Below are positions 17,559-25,583 of a DNA stretch of 64,000 nt, piece by piece; the stretch's first letter is position 1, and every line of letters starts with the position of its first letter. Made by a program: the position numbers and the translations under genes. The DNA is from Kordiimonas aestuarii (lineage in GTDB: Bacteria > Pseudomonadota > Alphaproteobacteria > Sphingomonadales > Kordiimonadaceae). Below the pieces are notes generated by a model. The model did not search any database, was not told where the DNA came from, and was given only the letters and a program-made list of their open reading frames with translations. The stretch lies in NCBI RefSeq assembly GCF_025574465.1, contig NZ_JAOBPP010000019.1, forward strand, positions 124,001 to 188,000, in the 5' to 3' direction.

Positions 17559-18011
17559 ATGACACCCGAGATATATATTGATGCAGATGCCTGCCCGGTA
17601 AAAGACGAGGCGCTGAAGGTGGCCTACCGGCATGACCTCGTATTGCACCTGGTCAGCAACCAGTGGCTGCGGCTTGAGGTCGGGGAGCGTATCAACAAGG
17701 TTGTCGTCAGTGATGGTTTCGACGCGGCGGACGACTGGATCGCCGAGCATGTACGCGAGGGCGACATATGTGTCACGGGGGACATTCCCCTGGCCGCGCG
17801 CTGTATCGAGGCAGGCGCCACCGTCCTTGGGCACAGCGGCAAGCCGTTCACCACGGAAAATATCGGCATGGCGCTGGCAATGCGGGAGCTGAAATCACAG
17901 CTTCGGGACATGGGCGAGGACCGGGGCTTCAACGCGTCATTTGCCGCGAAAGACCGGTCGCGGTTTTTATCAGCGCTTGAAGCTGCTGTGCAGCAGTCCT
18001 TCAAGCGCTGA
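17559..18011 (+). CDS. yaiI: YaiI/YqxD family protein (UPF0178)
   Basis: The 150-residue protein begins IYIDADACPVKDEALKVAYR, the family hallmark, and has DIPLAARCIEAGATVLGHSGKPF and the NIGMALAMREL segment. The family is a NYN/PIN-like fold with conserved acidic residues (DAD, DxxD) that suggests nuclease activity, not proven. ATG 17559 follows CGGAGA. The last coding bases form one arm of a long inverted repeat at 17971-18010. Confidence 0.92.
   Translation: MTPEIYIDADACPVKDEALKVAYRHDLVLHLVSNQWLRLEVGERINKVVVSDGFDAADDWIAEHVREGDICVTGDIPLAARCIEAGATVLGHSGKPFTTENIGMALAMRELKSQLRDMGEDRGFNASFAAKDRSRFLSALEAAVQQSFKR
17971..18010. repeat. 40-bp near-perfect inverted repeat at the 3' end of yaiI
   Basis: CAGCGCTTGAAG (17971-17982) pairs with CTTCAAGCGCTG (17999-18010), and the inner CTGCTG-TG-CAGCAG forms six more pairs. 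Only a TC bulge interrupts the 18-pair stem. It lies in the last codons and just before the stop. It may act as a terminator-like structure for the convergent genes, although no T-run follows. Confidence 0.8.
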
Positions 18012-18019
18012 AGGCTCCC

Positions 18020-18196
18020 TCAAGCCTTGATATCGATCTTCAAGCCCTTGCCACGGTCGGTGTGGAGGGCTTCAATTTTCACCTTGCTGCGCGGGACATC
18101 ATCAAGATCAATCTTGATCTTTGATTCTGGCGCTTTTGTCGAAATGCGTGACGGTGCGATGTGCAGCGGGGACGGGGAGGAAATGCTCTCGATCAT
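18020..18196 (-). CDS. Small protein of 58 residues, unknown
   Basis: The minus-strand ATG at 18196 opens 59 codons to TGA at 18020-18022. The product starts MIESISSPSPLHIAPS and ends GKGLKIDIKA. The second half is a regular pattern of alternating charged and hydrophobic residues (KIKIDLDD, KVKIEALH), typical of a real small protein and not of a random frame. The gene lies 8 bp past the yaiI stop, convergent. The ribosome site is weak. No family is recognised. Confidence 0.5.
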   Translation of the reverse strand: MIESISSPSPLHIAPSRISTKAPESKIKIDLDDVPRSKVKIEALHTDRGKGLKIDIKA

Positions 18197-18437
18197 GGTT
18201 TTCTGACCTGTTCGCCGGTGAAGGTTTTATATGTTGCCGTTTACATGCCAGACCTATGGGCAAAGGGGAAGAGACGGTTAAAATTGTAGGGAAATTAAGC
18301 TGCCCCTTTGCGGCTTCGATAGTAGCGCGCCCCCGGCTACGGCTGCCTGTTTCCCCCTAGCATCCTGCGTGCGGGGATTGCCATTGTCGCTGAAAATTGC
18401 CAATGATACGGTGTCATTCCGGCATTGTTGCCATGCC
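18197..18437. other. Intergenic, nothing clear
   Basis: This stretch holds no gene or strong signal that I can support. It lies between a small minus-strand gene and a decayed plus-strand gene. Confidence 0.4.
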
Positions 18438-18612
18438 GTGTCAGCGAAGGGACACTACCTGCAATATGAAGATGGGCAGCCATTTCTCGGTACGGGCGAC
18501 ACCACATGGGCGCTTTTCCACCGGCTGGACAGGGAAGACGCAGACCTTTACTCCGCCCACGTCTGGTGGGGGAGAAGACTGGGCACTGCTTATTGACGCG
18601 CTGGTGAAGTAA
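18438..18612 (+). pseudogene. DUF4038-type glycosidase remnant with a large internal deletion
   Basis: One frame (18438-18551) reads KGHYLQYEDGQPFLGTGDTT then WALFHRLDREDADLY, the start of apiosidase-like DUF4038 enzymes. In a second frame (18541-18612) the sequence reads QTFTPPTSGGGEDWALLIDA and ends LVK-stop, the usual C-terminal end of the same family (the collagen-binding-like domain). The two parts meet within the shared bases CAGACCTTTAC at 18541-18551, where the reading frame shifts. Roughly 400 codons are missing. The best explanation is an internal deletion between two short repeats. Confidence 0.8.
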
Positions 18613-18653
18613 GCGGCAAGCTCTCGCGGTCACGGCGCGGGGGAGGGTTTATC

Positions 18654-19832
18654 TCAGTCAGGCAACCATTTTTGCAGGAAGGCGATACTGCTGCCGCCCA
18701 TGACTTTTCGGATGTCGTCTTCGCTGATGCCGCGTTTGAGGAGGGCGGCGGTGATCGCAGGTGTATGGTCCGACGGCATGGCGGCGACAGCGCCGTCCCA
18801 GTCAGATCCCAAGGCAACATGGTCCGCGCCAACCAGTGCAATCCCATAGGCCAGCGAGTTGGCCACGGCCTCGGGCGTGGTGCCGCAAATCGCCTGATGC
18901 CAGAGGCCGACGGCAATCACGCCGCCTTTTGCCGCGATGGCTTTCATCAGGCGGTCCGGGAAATTGCGCTCGCTGTCGCAGGCGCCGCGAAATCCGGTAT
19001 GGGACACCACAACAGGCCGCTTTGTCAGCGCAAGGGTGTCGCGCGCGGTTTGCACAGACGAATGAGCCAGGTCGATGATCATGCCAAGGTCGTCCATGCG
19101 GGTGACCACACTGCGGCCAAACTCCGTAAGGCCTGCTTTGGAGGTGCCATGCAGGGAGCCGCCAAGTTCATTGTCAAAAAAATGCGTCAGGCCAATCATG
19201 CGGAAGCCCGCGGCATACATCTTGTCAAGGTTCTCGATCCGGCCTTCAAGCGGGTGGCCACCTTCCGAGCCAAGCATAGCCCCAATGGGGGCGGTTGCAG
19301 CGCTGCCCTCACGGGCGGCCAGAAACGCCGCGAGTTCTGTTTTGGAGCGCACCCACATCAATCCACCGGCTGATTTTTTGATGAAGCCGTCCAGCTTTTC
19401 CGCCTGATAGAGCGCACGGGCGAGTAGACTGTTGTGGGTCGCGCCGGGCCAGAGTTGCAGGTAGCTCACGGCGGTGATGTTGTCGCTGGCGCTGTCATTT
19501 TCATGCACGTTCATGTCACGCGGCGTTTTGGTCACGGTCGTGAACATCTGCAGGCCGATACCGCCGTCGCGCAAGCGGGGCAGGTCAACATGACCGCGCT
19601 TGGCGCGTTCGAGAAGGTTGCGTTTCCACAGCATGGTATCAGCATGCCAGTCGGCGACGAGCAGGCTGTCATGAAATTCCTGTGCTTCCGCGCTGATCTG
19701 GTGGGGGCGGTGGTCGATGACGCGGTTCAGGCTGCGTTCCAGCATGCCGGGTCCGGCGGTGAAGGCCACGATAAGCAGAATAACAGCAAGAAGGGCAATG
19801 CCGCCCAATATTTTGATCAACCGGCTTTTCAT
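18654..19832 (-). CDS. Membrane-anchored dipeptidase (peptidase M19)
   Basis: This 392-residue protein has one N-terminal membrane segment (about 7-27) and an M19 renal dipeptidase domain: zinc ligands in LVADWHADTM, Glu in LGSEGGHPL, MIGLTHFFDNELGGS, the third His in LIIDLAHSS and the fourth in VVVSHTGFRG. M19 enzymes hydrolyse dipeptides, including D-residue-containing ones, with two zinc ions. The active domain should face the periplasm. ATG 19832 follows GGGGAGA. Confidence 0.93.
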   Translation of the reverse strand: MKSRLIKILGGIALLAVILLIVAFTAGPGMLERSLNRVIDHRPHQISAEAQEFHDSLLVADWHADTMLWKRNLLERAKRGHVDLPRLRDGGIGLQMFTTVTKTPRDMNVHENDSASDNITAVSYLQLWPGATHNSLLARALYQAEKLDGFIKKSAGGLMWVRSKTELAAFLAAREGSAATAPIGAMLGSEGGHPLEGRIENLDKMYAAGFRMIGLTHFFDNELGGSLHGTSKAGLTEFGRSVVTRMDDLGMIIDLAHSSVQTARDTLALTKRPVVVSHTGFRGACDSERNFPDRLMKAIAAKGGVIAVGLWHQAICGTTPEAVANSLAYGIALVGADHVALGSDWDGAVAAMPSDHTPAITAALLKRGISEDDIRKVMGGSSIAFLQKWLPD

Positions 19833-19910
19833 GATCGTCTCCCCATCTCTTCCCCATCCCTGATAGTGATAGTGGGCGTGAAATCGGTATTGTCCAGTAA
19901 AAGCCAGATT

Positions 19911-19942
19911 TAAAAAAAAAAGGGGTGCCGGAAAGCACCCCT
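19911..19942 (-). terminator. Rho-independent terminator of the protease operon
   Basis: On the minus strand AGGGGTGC-TTTCCG-GCACCCCT is followed by a run of nine Ts. It lies 28 bp past the stop of the M56 protease gene. Confidence 0.9.
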
Positions 19943-19969
19943 CAAGGACAGTTGTGAAACGCAGTCTGA

Positions 19970-22954
19970 TTAAATTCCTGTTGGCTCCACGGCTTTTTGC
20001 GGACGCGGTGTTGGTGCCGGGCGTGGCTCGGGTACAGGCCGGGCACGCTTGACCGATGCCACACGCTCCCGCTCATAGTCGCTATCAATGCTTTGAACGG
20101 CATCGTTGTAGGCGTTGGTGATCTTCTCACTGCCCTTTGGCATCATGTGGCCCACTTCGCTAAGGGTCAGCGCTTTTTCGTAGTCGCTATCAATATCCTT
20201 GGCAGCATCGATGGCACTGAGCCACGCCTTTTCCGTCATCTTGCCATGTGAAATGAGCATTGAGATCGTCAGGCGGCGTTCATAATCGCTGTCGATCTTG
20301 TGCGCCACCTTATCGATCAGGGTTTCAGTTGCGTCCTCGGACTGCGTTATCTGCTCGACAAAGGCACCCACGAAAAGCCGTGTCTCATAGTCGCTGTCCA
20401 GCTGTTCGCTTGCAATGCGGGCCAGCTTCTCGATGTTCTTGGTGCTCAGCGTCTTGCCGGTCACGGCCTCGCTGAGGAGAAGGCGCATCTCATAGTCGCT
20501 GTCGATCTGATAAGCCACGTCAAGAAGCTCATTCATCATGTCATTGTCGAGATCTGTTTTGCCGAAGTAGGGCGACAGTAGCAGCCGGATTTCATAATCG
20601 CTGTCCATACGCTTTGCCAGGGCGATCAGCGTCTTCATGGTCTTCTTGTTGACACCGAACTTGTCGAGATACGGCGACAGCAGCAGGCGCAGTTCATAGT
20701 CGCTTTCGATATTCTCCGCCGCCTCGAGGATTTTTGGCATTACCTTGTCGCTCAGTTTTTCCTCCACCATCAGCGTGGTGAGTGCGAGACGCATCTCGTA
20801 GTCGCTCTCAAGCTTGGTGAGGCGGTCAACGAGCTGCATGGCCTCGCGTTCGCTCAGGTTTGCCTGTTCAACAAGGTTGGAGCTGTAGATGCGGGTGACA
20901 TAGTCGCTATTGATGCGGTCCATCTCGCGCAGCACGCCTTTGACACCGTCGTCCTTAAGTATGCGGGCGACACGTTTGTCGGCATTCAGGCCCGTTTCGC
21001 GGATCAGGGTCAGCAGGGTGTTGGCAACCCATTCCTCACCGTCGCGGTCAAGCGCCGTTTTGTCGCCGTCAAGCCAGTAGGTGGTCTCAATACGGCCATC
21101 CTCACTTTCAAACCTGATACGGCGGCGCGGGCCGTCGCCCTTGGTTTGAAGTTCAAGCTCGCCGCCGTCGTCAACGCGTTTGATGCTGCGTTCGTCGTCT
21201 GTCAGCTCAAATTCACCGTCCCATTCAGCCTTGATGACACGATCATTGTTCACCCAGACCATGTTGCCGGAGACGTCACCGTCGTCATCATGTGTGATGC
21301 TGATACTGCGGCGGTCACCGTCGCTGTGCGCGCGCTCTTTACCGTCTTCGCTGGTAAAGCTGAAGCTGTTGTCGGTTACCTTAAGCGTGCCGCGAACGTT
21401 GCTGATGCCCATGGCGCGCAGTGTTTTACCGTTCACACCGCCTTCGTGGTGGCGGAGCTGTTCCTCGATGCGGTCGAGGTCCTGCTCGGCCTCGCCCGCC
21501 AAGGCGGCCTTGATTTCTGCTTTACGGGCACGCCTCTCCGCGTTTTTTCTCTCGCGTTCTGCAATGCGCATTTCTCGTTGCAGTTTCTTGGGTTCTTCAC
21601 TGTGATCGCTATCCAGCGCCCAGTTGGAATCGGCGTCCACGGATTCCACGGTCCAGTCACCACCCAGGGCGCGTTCAGCGGTCATGGCTTCGGCAAACTG
21701 GATCGAGGGCAGGCCAAGGGCCAACACCACCATGCCAGCCGTCAGGCCACCCTTGGCGGCAATGCCCGCATTTTTAAACGGTAGGCGTTCGGCACCGATA
21801 AGGCGCTCCACGCGTGTTTTCAGCATGGATTTATTTCCAGCCATTGCTAATCCCCATTGTATCTGTCGATTTTCTTGTATTCTGGTCGCACAGGTAAAAA
21901 GAGCAGTAGCGACGGCTCTTGCGTCCGCCAGTTGCTTTGCTGCCCACTCGTCCGCGGCAAGTTCCGCGATATCTGTCAGCCGCTTGCGCGCCAGTATGAA
22001 CATCGGCTGAAAGAAGAACAGTCGGGATAACATCTGCAGCGCCATCAGCATAAGCGGATCGCGGCGAACCATATGGCCGATCTCATGTGCCAGAAGGCTT
22101 TTAAGCTCCTCATGCGGCAGGTCATCGAAGGCCCAGTCTGGCAGGCAGATCTCGCGCCGTGGCAGGCAGATCGGGCTTTTGATATCGCTTGAACGGCTGA
22201 GGTAGGGCACATGGCGGATATCCACCTGGGTGCAGATTTCCCTTAAGGTCTGGTTGGCTTTGTGTTCAGCATCCACACGGGTGCGGCTGCCGAGATCCTT
22301 GACCGCAAGACGGTAGGCAAAGGCAAGCGCGCCGGTGGCCATGAGGGCGACAAGCCCCCACAAAAGCGCTGTGATCTGTTTGGTGCTCAGGTCCGCAACA
22401 CCGGCGAGCAAGCTTGTGCTTGTTGTTTCCTCGCTGTCGGCCTCGGGCATGAATGGCTCGGTGCCGGTGACCTTTTTGGTCGTGGTGTTATCTCGCGTGC
22501 TTGTCTCACGCGGCGTTGCGGATGTTAGTATCTCTACTTCTCCAGTCCGTATCTCTGTCGGGGCGGTGATGGTGACAGAGGGCGGTGTACCGACGCCTAT
22601 ACCGGCCGTGTTTTCAAACTCGTGCACCGGGATGTCGTTATCGGGAATCGTGTGTTGCCTGATATTGCGGTGCGCTCCCATGGTGGAGAGCGGGCGTCCT
22701 TCTTCAAGCTGCTGCACAATCTGTGCGGCGCCGGTGTGCTCAATGGTAATCGGGCCCGAGAGCCAGTTTCCAACAGGCAAAAGCGCGACAAAGGAGCCCG
22801 CGATGGCGAGCTTCCAGGCAAGTTCCGCAAGGTCAGGCGTGTTGATCAGCCTGATCTTCTCGGCCAACCACACAGCCCCCATCAGCACGGTGCTGGCAAT
22901 GATGAATTTGATGAAAAGCTCCACGAGTGGCATGTCAGCGATAAAATCAAACAT
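19970..22954 (-). CDS. M56 (BlaR1-type) metalloprotease with C-terminal SDYE repeats
   Basis: The 994-residue protein has an N-terminal group of membrane helices (about 7-27, 45-62, 183-203), then a zinc protease motif AHEIGHMVRRD (about 289-300) and another membrane segment near 400, as in BlaR1/MecR1 receptors. The remaining part is unlike penicillin sensors: a coiled-coil stretch rich in E, R and A (about 450-495), a beta-rich segment (about 510-640) and nine copies of an SDYE motif each 34 or 35 residues apart (about 680-965), ending in a Pro-rich tail. Its start codon shares a base with the stop of the BlaI-type repressor (TGATG), so the two are coupled. It may cleave the repressor upon an envelope signal; no beta-lactam sensor domain is visible. 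Confidence 0.88.
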   Translation of the reverse strand: MFDFIADMPLVELFIKFIIASTVLMGAVWLAEKIRLINTPDLAELAWKLAIAGSFVALLPVGNWLSGPITIEHTGAAQIVQQLEEGRPLSTMGAHRNIRQHTIPDNDIPVHEFENTAGIGVGTPPSVTITAPTEIRTGEVEILTSATPRETSTRDNTTTKKVTGTEPFMPEADSEETTSTSLLAGVADLSTKQITALLWGLVALMATGALAFAYRLAVKDLGSRTRVDAEHKANQTLREICTQVDIRHVPYLSRSSDIKSPICLPRREICLPDWAFDDLPHEELKSLLAHEIGHMVRRDPLMLMALQMLSRLFFFQPMFILARKRLTDIAELAADEWAAKQLADARAVATALFTCATRIQENRQIQWGLAMAGNKSMLKTRVERLIGAERLPFKNAGIAAKGGLTAGMVVLALGLPSIQFAEAMTAERALGGDWTVESVDADSNWALDSDHSEEPKKLQREMRIAERERKNAERRARKAEIKAALAGEAEQDLDRIEEQLRHHEGGVNGKTLRAMGISNVRGTLKVTDNSFSFTSEDGKERAHSDGDRRSISITHDDDGDVSGNMVWVNNDRVIKAEWDGEFELTDDERSIKRVDDGGELELQTKGDGPRRRIRFESEDGRIETTYWLDGDKTALDRDGEEWVANTLLTLIRETGLNADKRVARILKDDGVKGVLREMDRINSDYVTRIYSSNLVEQANLSEREAMQLVDRLTKLESDYEMRLALTTLMVEEKLSDKVMPKILEAAENIESDYELRLLLSPYLDKFGVNKKTMKTLIALAKRMDSDYEIRLLLSPYFGKTDLDNDMMNELLDVAYQIDSDYEMRLLLSEAVTGKTLSTKNIEKLARIASEQLDSDYETRLFVGAFVEQITQSEDATETLIDKVAHKIDSDYERRLTISMLISHGKMTEKAWLSAIDAAKDIDSDYEKALTLSEVGHMMPKGSEKITNAYNDAVQSIDSDYERERVASVKRARPVPEPRPAPTPRPQKAVEPTGI
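20062..20915 (-). repeat. Nine coding repeats, 102 or 105 bp period (SDYE units)
   Basis: On the plus strand the string TAGTCGCT or TAATCGCT occurs at 20076, 20181, 20283, 20388, 20493, 20595, 20697, 20799 and 20901. The intervals are 102 or 105 bp, that is 34 or 35 residues. Each encodes the core I/L/M-x-SDY-E/V-x-R/A-x of the protease tail. The helical look of each unit (for example MRLLLSEAV) suggests a HEAT-like superhelix. Confidence 0.85.
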
Positions 22955-23325
22955 CAGCTTTTATCCTTTTCAAGCAGCGCCTGTACGTCGCTGAGGTCAC
23001 CTTCGTCAAAGTCGCCCTCGCGTACCAGATGGGCCAGAAGCGCCTTGCTGTCCCCTTTGAACAGGGTGGACACCAGCGACGTGACCATGGAACGTTTTAC
23101 GTCGCGCTCGTCAATCTCGGCACGGTAGATGCGCTCCCGTCCACGGGGCTCGGATGACAGCACGCCTTTTTTCTCAAGCCGGGACAAGACCGTGCCAACG
23201 GTTGTATGGGCAAGCGACAGGTCATCAAGCGCCTGCTGCACGTCCTTTGCGGAGCCTTCGCCAAGCTGCCACAGAACCTGAACGATCTGATACTGCTGGT
23301 CGCTGAGTTTGATATTGCCTGCCAT
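22954..23325 (-). CDS. BlaI/MecI/CopY-family transcriptional repressor
   Basis: The start is ATG 23325, two codons inside the longest frame. The 123-residue protein has the family winged-helix: LSDQQYQIVQVLWQLGEGSA, the DNA-recognition helix AHTTVGTVLSRLEKKG, and a C-terminal dimerisation helix (LLAHLVREGDFDEGDLSDVQALLE). It should bind TACTACA/TGTAGTA palindromes such as the two at 23341-23378 directly upstream. Such repressors are inactivated by proteolysis, in keeping with the M56 protease encoded next. Confidence 0.95.
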   Translation of the reverse strand: MAGNIKLSDQQYQIVQVLWQLGEGSAKDVQQALDDLSLAHTTVGTVLSRLEKKGVLSSEPRGRERIYRAEIDERDVKRSMVTSLVSTLFKGDSKALLAHLVREGDFDEGDLSDVQALLEKDKS

Positions 23326-23340
23326 CGTCAAAACCTTTTC

Positions 23341-23378
23341 TACTACATGTGTAGAAGTTAGTTACTACAGCTGTAGTA
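23341..23378. promoter_or_regulatory. Pair of BlaI-type operators
   Basis: TACTACAGCTGTAGTA at 23363-23378 is a perfect 16-bp palindrome with the TACTACA/TGTAGTA half-sites known for BlaI/MecI operators. TACTACATGTGTAGAA at 23341-23356 is a degenerate copy. Their centres are 22 bp apart, two helical turns. They lie 16 bp from the repressor start, so autoregulation is expected. Confidence 0.85.
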
Positions 23379-23450
23379 GGGCGTCAAACTCTTTTTTTCT
23401 TGGCAGGGGAAAACAGGCCTGTCAGCCTGTGGGGAAAAAATGGGGAGGGA

Positions 23451-24188
23451 ATGATGAAAGCGGATTATCTTAACGGCATCCGTGTGCGCGGCAGGGAGAT
23501 GAACAGGGTAGAATTCCTCTCAGATGCGGTGTTTGGTTTTGCTTTGACCCTGCTTGTGGTCTCACTTGAGATACCTCAAAGTTTTGCGGACCTCCAGAAC
23601 GCCATGATGCACGCGCCTGCATTTGCATGTTCACTGTTGGCTTTTGGCTTTATCTGGCATTGCCATTATCGCTTTTTCAGGCAGTTCGGGCTGGAGACAA
23701 ATGGCACCATGTGGTTGAACGGGGTTATGCTGTTCCTCATCCTTCTGTTTGTTTATCCGCTAAAATACCTGTCCACGGTGTTGATCAGCTTTCTTGTCAT
23801 GCATAAAGCGCTGGGGATTCCGATCGAGTTTTATATTTCGATTTCCTTGGCGGATGCGCCCGCGCTTCACATCATTTATTCCCTTGGGTTTGGAGCAATC
23901 TTTTTCTGTCTGACGTTGTTTTATGTGCTGGCGCGACATAATGCGGATGCGCTGGATCTGGATGCGTCAGAGCGTCTTGCGGTCACGGGGCACATATGGG
24001 CTTATGGTGTCGTGGTCGCTGTCGCGTTGATCAGCACCTTTCTGGTCATTGTGTGCCCGCCCGCCTGGCAGTTGCCTGCCGCCGGCTTTGTGTACTGGCT
24101 GATTTGGCCGATCGAAGTCATCATCGGGCGGCATTTTGCCGGGAGGGAGAAACGTCTCCTGTCCGTGGATCAGGCCACATCAAGTTAG
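23451..24188 (+). CDS. TMEM175-like (DUF1211) potassium channel family protein
   Basis: The 245-residue protein has six hydrophobic segments and, in the first, the pattern RVEFLSDAVFGFALTLLVVS, matching the R-x-x-x-F/L-S-D motif of bacterial TMEM175 channels, where a ring of hydrophobic residues forms the potassium filter. ATG 23451 and 23454 both follow GGGGAGGGA; the second has the better spacing. Ion selectivity in this protein is inferred from the family. It stands alone between the divergent BlaI promoter and the diguanylate cyclase. Confidence 0.82.
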   Translation: MMKADYLNGIRVRGREMNRVEFLSDAVFGFALTLLVVSLEIPQSFADLQNAMMHAPAFACSLLAFGFIWHCHYRFFRQFGLETNGTMWLNGVMLFLILLFVYPLKYLSTVLISFLVMHKALGIPIEFYISISLADAPALHIIYSLGFGAIFFCLTLFYVLARHNADALDLDASERLAVTGHIWAYGVVVAVALISTFLVIVCPPAWQLPAAGFVYWLIWPIEVIIGRHFAGREKRLLSVDQATSS

Positions 24189-24268
24189 ATTTGCATTCTG
24201 CAGCAGAATCCATACAGTGTTCCGCGACTGGGGCGGATGGACTTTATCAACACGGGCGGGGGAGCTCT

Positions 24269-25486
24269 GTGACGTTGGATGTGCCAACCTTAATCGCGGC
24301 AACAACATTGCTGCTGGTTTTATCTTCACTTGCGCTGACGGCGCACTGGCTTGCCAATCTGGGCACCATGGGGCTGCGTGGTGCCGCGTTCGGTGTGATC
24401 GCGGCGACGGTCGGCAGCTATCTGCTCATTCCGACAGCCGACGGTCCAGGCATGTTTGCCATGCTGTCAGGCGACCTGCTGATCCTTTTCAGTCACATGG
24501 TTGTCTGGCTTTCTATTGCGACATTCTGGGGGGTGGGGTCACGCGCGCTCAGCTATTTGGCCTTTGTCCTTATGGCGGCTGCCGCTGTCTCTCTTTCGAC
24601 CCATGTTGTCGGCGGCTATAACGGTGCCTTGCGTGGGGCGTTGCTGTCGGCTTTTGTGGCCATGTTCTCCTTTGCAACGGTGTTGACGCTTGTGCGGGCA
24701 CTTGGCGGCCGGCGGGCGTTTTATCGGGGTATTGTCAAGCGTACATCTGTCGGCGCAGCCATTGCCGCCATGCTGTTCCTAGGCCACACGCTTTTCCACG
24801 TTTATCGGTCCTATGAATGGCGTCAACTGCCGGTGGATGTCATGCACTTCGATGAACTGAACCTTGCCGTCTGGACGCAGGTGGAATCGATGATTTTTGT
24901 GCTGATGCTGGCACTGACGGTGATCATCATGACCACCGAGCGGTTGCAGAACGAGCTGAAAATCCAGGCGATGATGGACCCGCTGACGCAGGCGCTGAGC
25001 CGGCGGGCGTTCATCACCGTGATCAAGACCGTTGTTGCGCGCTCCAAACGGTTGTCTGAGCCGGTGTCGCTGATCATGATCGACATCGACCGCTTCAAGC
25101 GCATCAATCTGCGCTTTGGGCATCTGGTGGGGGACACGGTGCTGAGCCATTTTGGCGAGCGTGTAATGGAAGGTCGCCGGGCACAAGATGTTTTCTGCCG
25201 TTTTGGCGGTGAGGAATTTGTGCTGTTGCTGCCGGGCACGGATGAAGAAGGGGCGGCCCTTGTTGCAAATCGCGTTCGCGCGGCTGTCTGTGACGTGCCG
25301 TTCACCGTGCAGGAAAAGGAAGTGTCCCTTACCCTCAGTACCGGTGTGATGACGGCCCGCGGCGATGATCTGCTGTCGGACGGCATGCTGGACGCGGCCT
25401 ATAAGGCTATGAAAGAAGCCCAGAAAATGGGGCCTGGCCATATCGCATCCGCCGGTTCGATGCCGCCTGTACCGCCCGCCGATTAG
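24269..25486 (+). CDS. Membrane diguanylate cyclase (GGDEF)
   Basis: GTG 24269 follows GGGGGAG and is preferred; the frame is open further upstream but that part is not protein-like. The 405 residues begin with about seven hydrophobic helices (a MASE-like sensor), followed by a GGDEF domain: DPLTQALSRRAF, IDIDRFKRIN and the active motif RFGGEEF. The inhibitory RxxD site (RAQD) sits five residues before GGEEF, so product inhibition by c-di-GMP is likely. No EAL domain follows. It is on the same strand as the TMEM175-like gene, 80 bp on. Confidence 0.92.
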   Translation: MTLDVPTLIAATTLLLVLSSLALTAHWLANLGTMGLRGAAFGVIAATVGSYLLIPTADGPGMFAMLSGDLLILFSHMVVWLSIATFWGVGSRALSYLAFVLMAAAAVSLSTHVVGGYNGALRGALLSAFVAMFSFATVLTLVRALGGRRAFYRGIVKRTSVGAAIAAMLFLGHTLFHVYRSYEWRQLPVDVMHFDELNLAVWTQVESMIFVLMLALTVIIMTTERLQNELKIQAMMDPLTQALSRRAFITVIKTVVARSKRLSEPVSLIMIDIDRFKRINLRFGHLVGDTVLSHFGERVMEGRRAQDVFCRFGGEEFVLLLPGTDEEGAALVANRVRAAVCDVPFTVQEKEVSLTLSTGVMTARGDDLLSDGMLDAAYKAMKEAQKMGPGHIASAGSMPPVPPAD

Positions 25487-25583
25487 TTTTCCCAATATCC
25501 TGTTTTATCGCGCGTCATGCGGAGGGTGGCACCGCTGGCGTGCGTAATAGTCTCAAAGCAATAACTTTGTGAGCGAGACTGAA

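Noticed and set aside
20062-20915. Regularly spaced repeats resembling a CRISPR array
   Set aside because: The 102/105-bp period is coding (34/35 residues) in one long frame; the conserved core is only about 8 bp and intervening sequence is related, so it is not CRISPR.
23996-24268. Upstream extension of the diguanylate cyclase frame
   Set aside because: It overlaps the TMEM175-like gene in another frame and is rich in Arg, Cys and His; the GTG at 24269 has a good ribosome site and begins a hydrophobic sensor domain.
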